The notes below the pieces were generated by a model. The model did no database searches, was not told the origin of the DNA, and saw only the letters and a list, made by a program, of their open reading frames with translations. DNA of 13,866 bases from Gammaproteobacteria bacterium RIFCSPLOWO2_02_FULL_56_15. Its GTDB lineage: Bacteria > Pseudomonadota > Gammaproteobacteria > Eutrophobiales > Eutrophobiaceae. The stretch covers positions 712 through 14,577 of the forward strand of contig MGYR01000183.1 of assembly GCA_001801825.1 (NCBI GenBank), read 5' to 3'. This document shows, in pieces, positions 13,823 to 13,866 of this stretch (position 1 is its first letter; every line of letters begins with the position of its first letter). A program made the position numbers and the translations under genes.

Positions 13823-13866
13823 CAGGATACCTACTCGATGCGATGATCCCGCAGCTGAACCATCTT
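13823..13866. other. Window edge, upstream of ndk, not assignable
   Basis: One minus-strand frame from the edge reads KMVQLRDHRIE and stops at TAG (13833-13831), which could be the tail of the gene before ndk. Other frames are also open, and a plus-strand ATG at 13844 opens a frame to the edge without a ribosome-binding site. The piece is too short to recognise, and in particular does not resemble the end of IscX, which precedes ndk in several relatives. Confidence 0.2.

Noticed and set aside
1..13866. Mobile elements, CRISPR repeats, tRNA or rRNA, defence or toxin-antitoxin genes
   Set aside because: Looked for and not seen. The PIN-PhoH gene has no small antitoxin-like gene directly upstream; its upstream neighbour is bcp.

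Overview
This window is chromosomal housekeeping DNA from a gammaproteobacterium. The evidence is a near-canonical gene order (ndk-rlmN-pilW-rodZ-hisS-yfgM-bamB-der), a dapA-bamC pair, the BAM lipoproteins BamB and BamC, and the type IV pilus pilotin PilW/PilF. Base composition is moderately GC-rich. Gene content and protein style fit free-living or sulfur-oxidising Gammaproteobacteria (Chromatiales-like) better than enterics, but the order is inferred only weakly. I saw no mobile element, CRISPR array, phage gene, rRNA or tRNA.

Layout. (1) Positions 1-3316, minus strand: a compact unit read bcp, a PIN-PhoH ATPase, queG, then a cupin gene cut by the left edge. Gaps are 3-22 bp, and a candidate extended -10 promoter lies near 3401-3409. 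(2) Positions 3317-3616: a 300-bp divergent intergenic region with candidate promoters for both directions and a possible structured dapA leader. (3) Positions 3617-5601, plus strand: dapA-bamC, 2 bp apart. (4) Positions 5623-13763, minus strand: ndk, rlmN, pilW, rodZ, hisS, yfgM, bamB and der. It converges on bamC with a 21-bp gap and no clear intrinsic terminator. Candidate promoters lie upstream of ndk and, internally, upstream of yfgM.

Functions. The right-hand unit joins nucleotide balance (Ndk), rRNA/tRNA methylation (RlmN), pilus and cell-shape assembly (PilW, RodZ), histidyl-tRNA charging (HisS), envelope chaperoning and outer-membrane protein assembly (YfgM, BamB) and 50S maturation (Der). 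BamC, encoded convergently, belongs to the same complex as BamB. The left-hand unit joins peroxide detoxification (Bcp), a predicted RNA-acting PIN-PhoH protein and the last step of queuosine synthesis (QueG).

Several starts need care. yfgM, rlmN, hisS and queG appear to use TTG or GTG, and the first two are shorter than their longest open frames. No undescribed system is evident. The points most worth a second look are the in-frame TGA-CCA-TTG junction between the PhoH-like gene and queG, ispG missing from its usual place between rodZ and hisS, an Asp-to-Glu change in the first G4 motif of Der, a 3-residue insertion beside the catalytic His of Ndk, and palindromes over the ndk and yfgM promoters.
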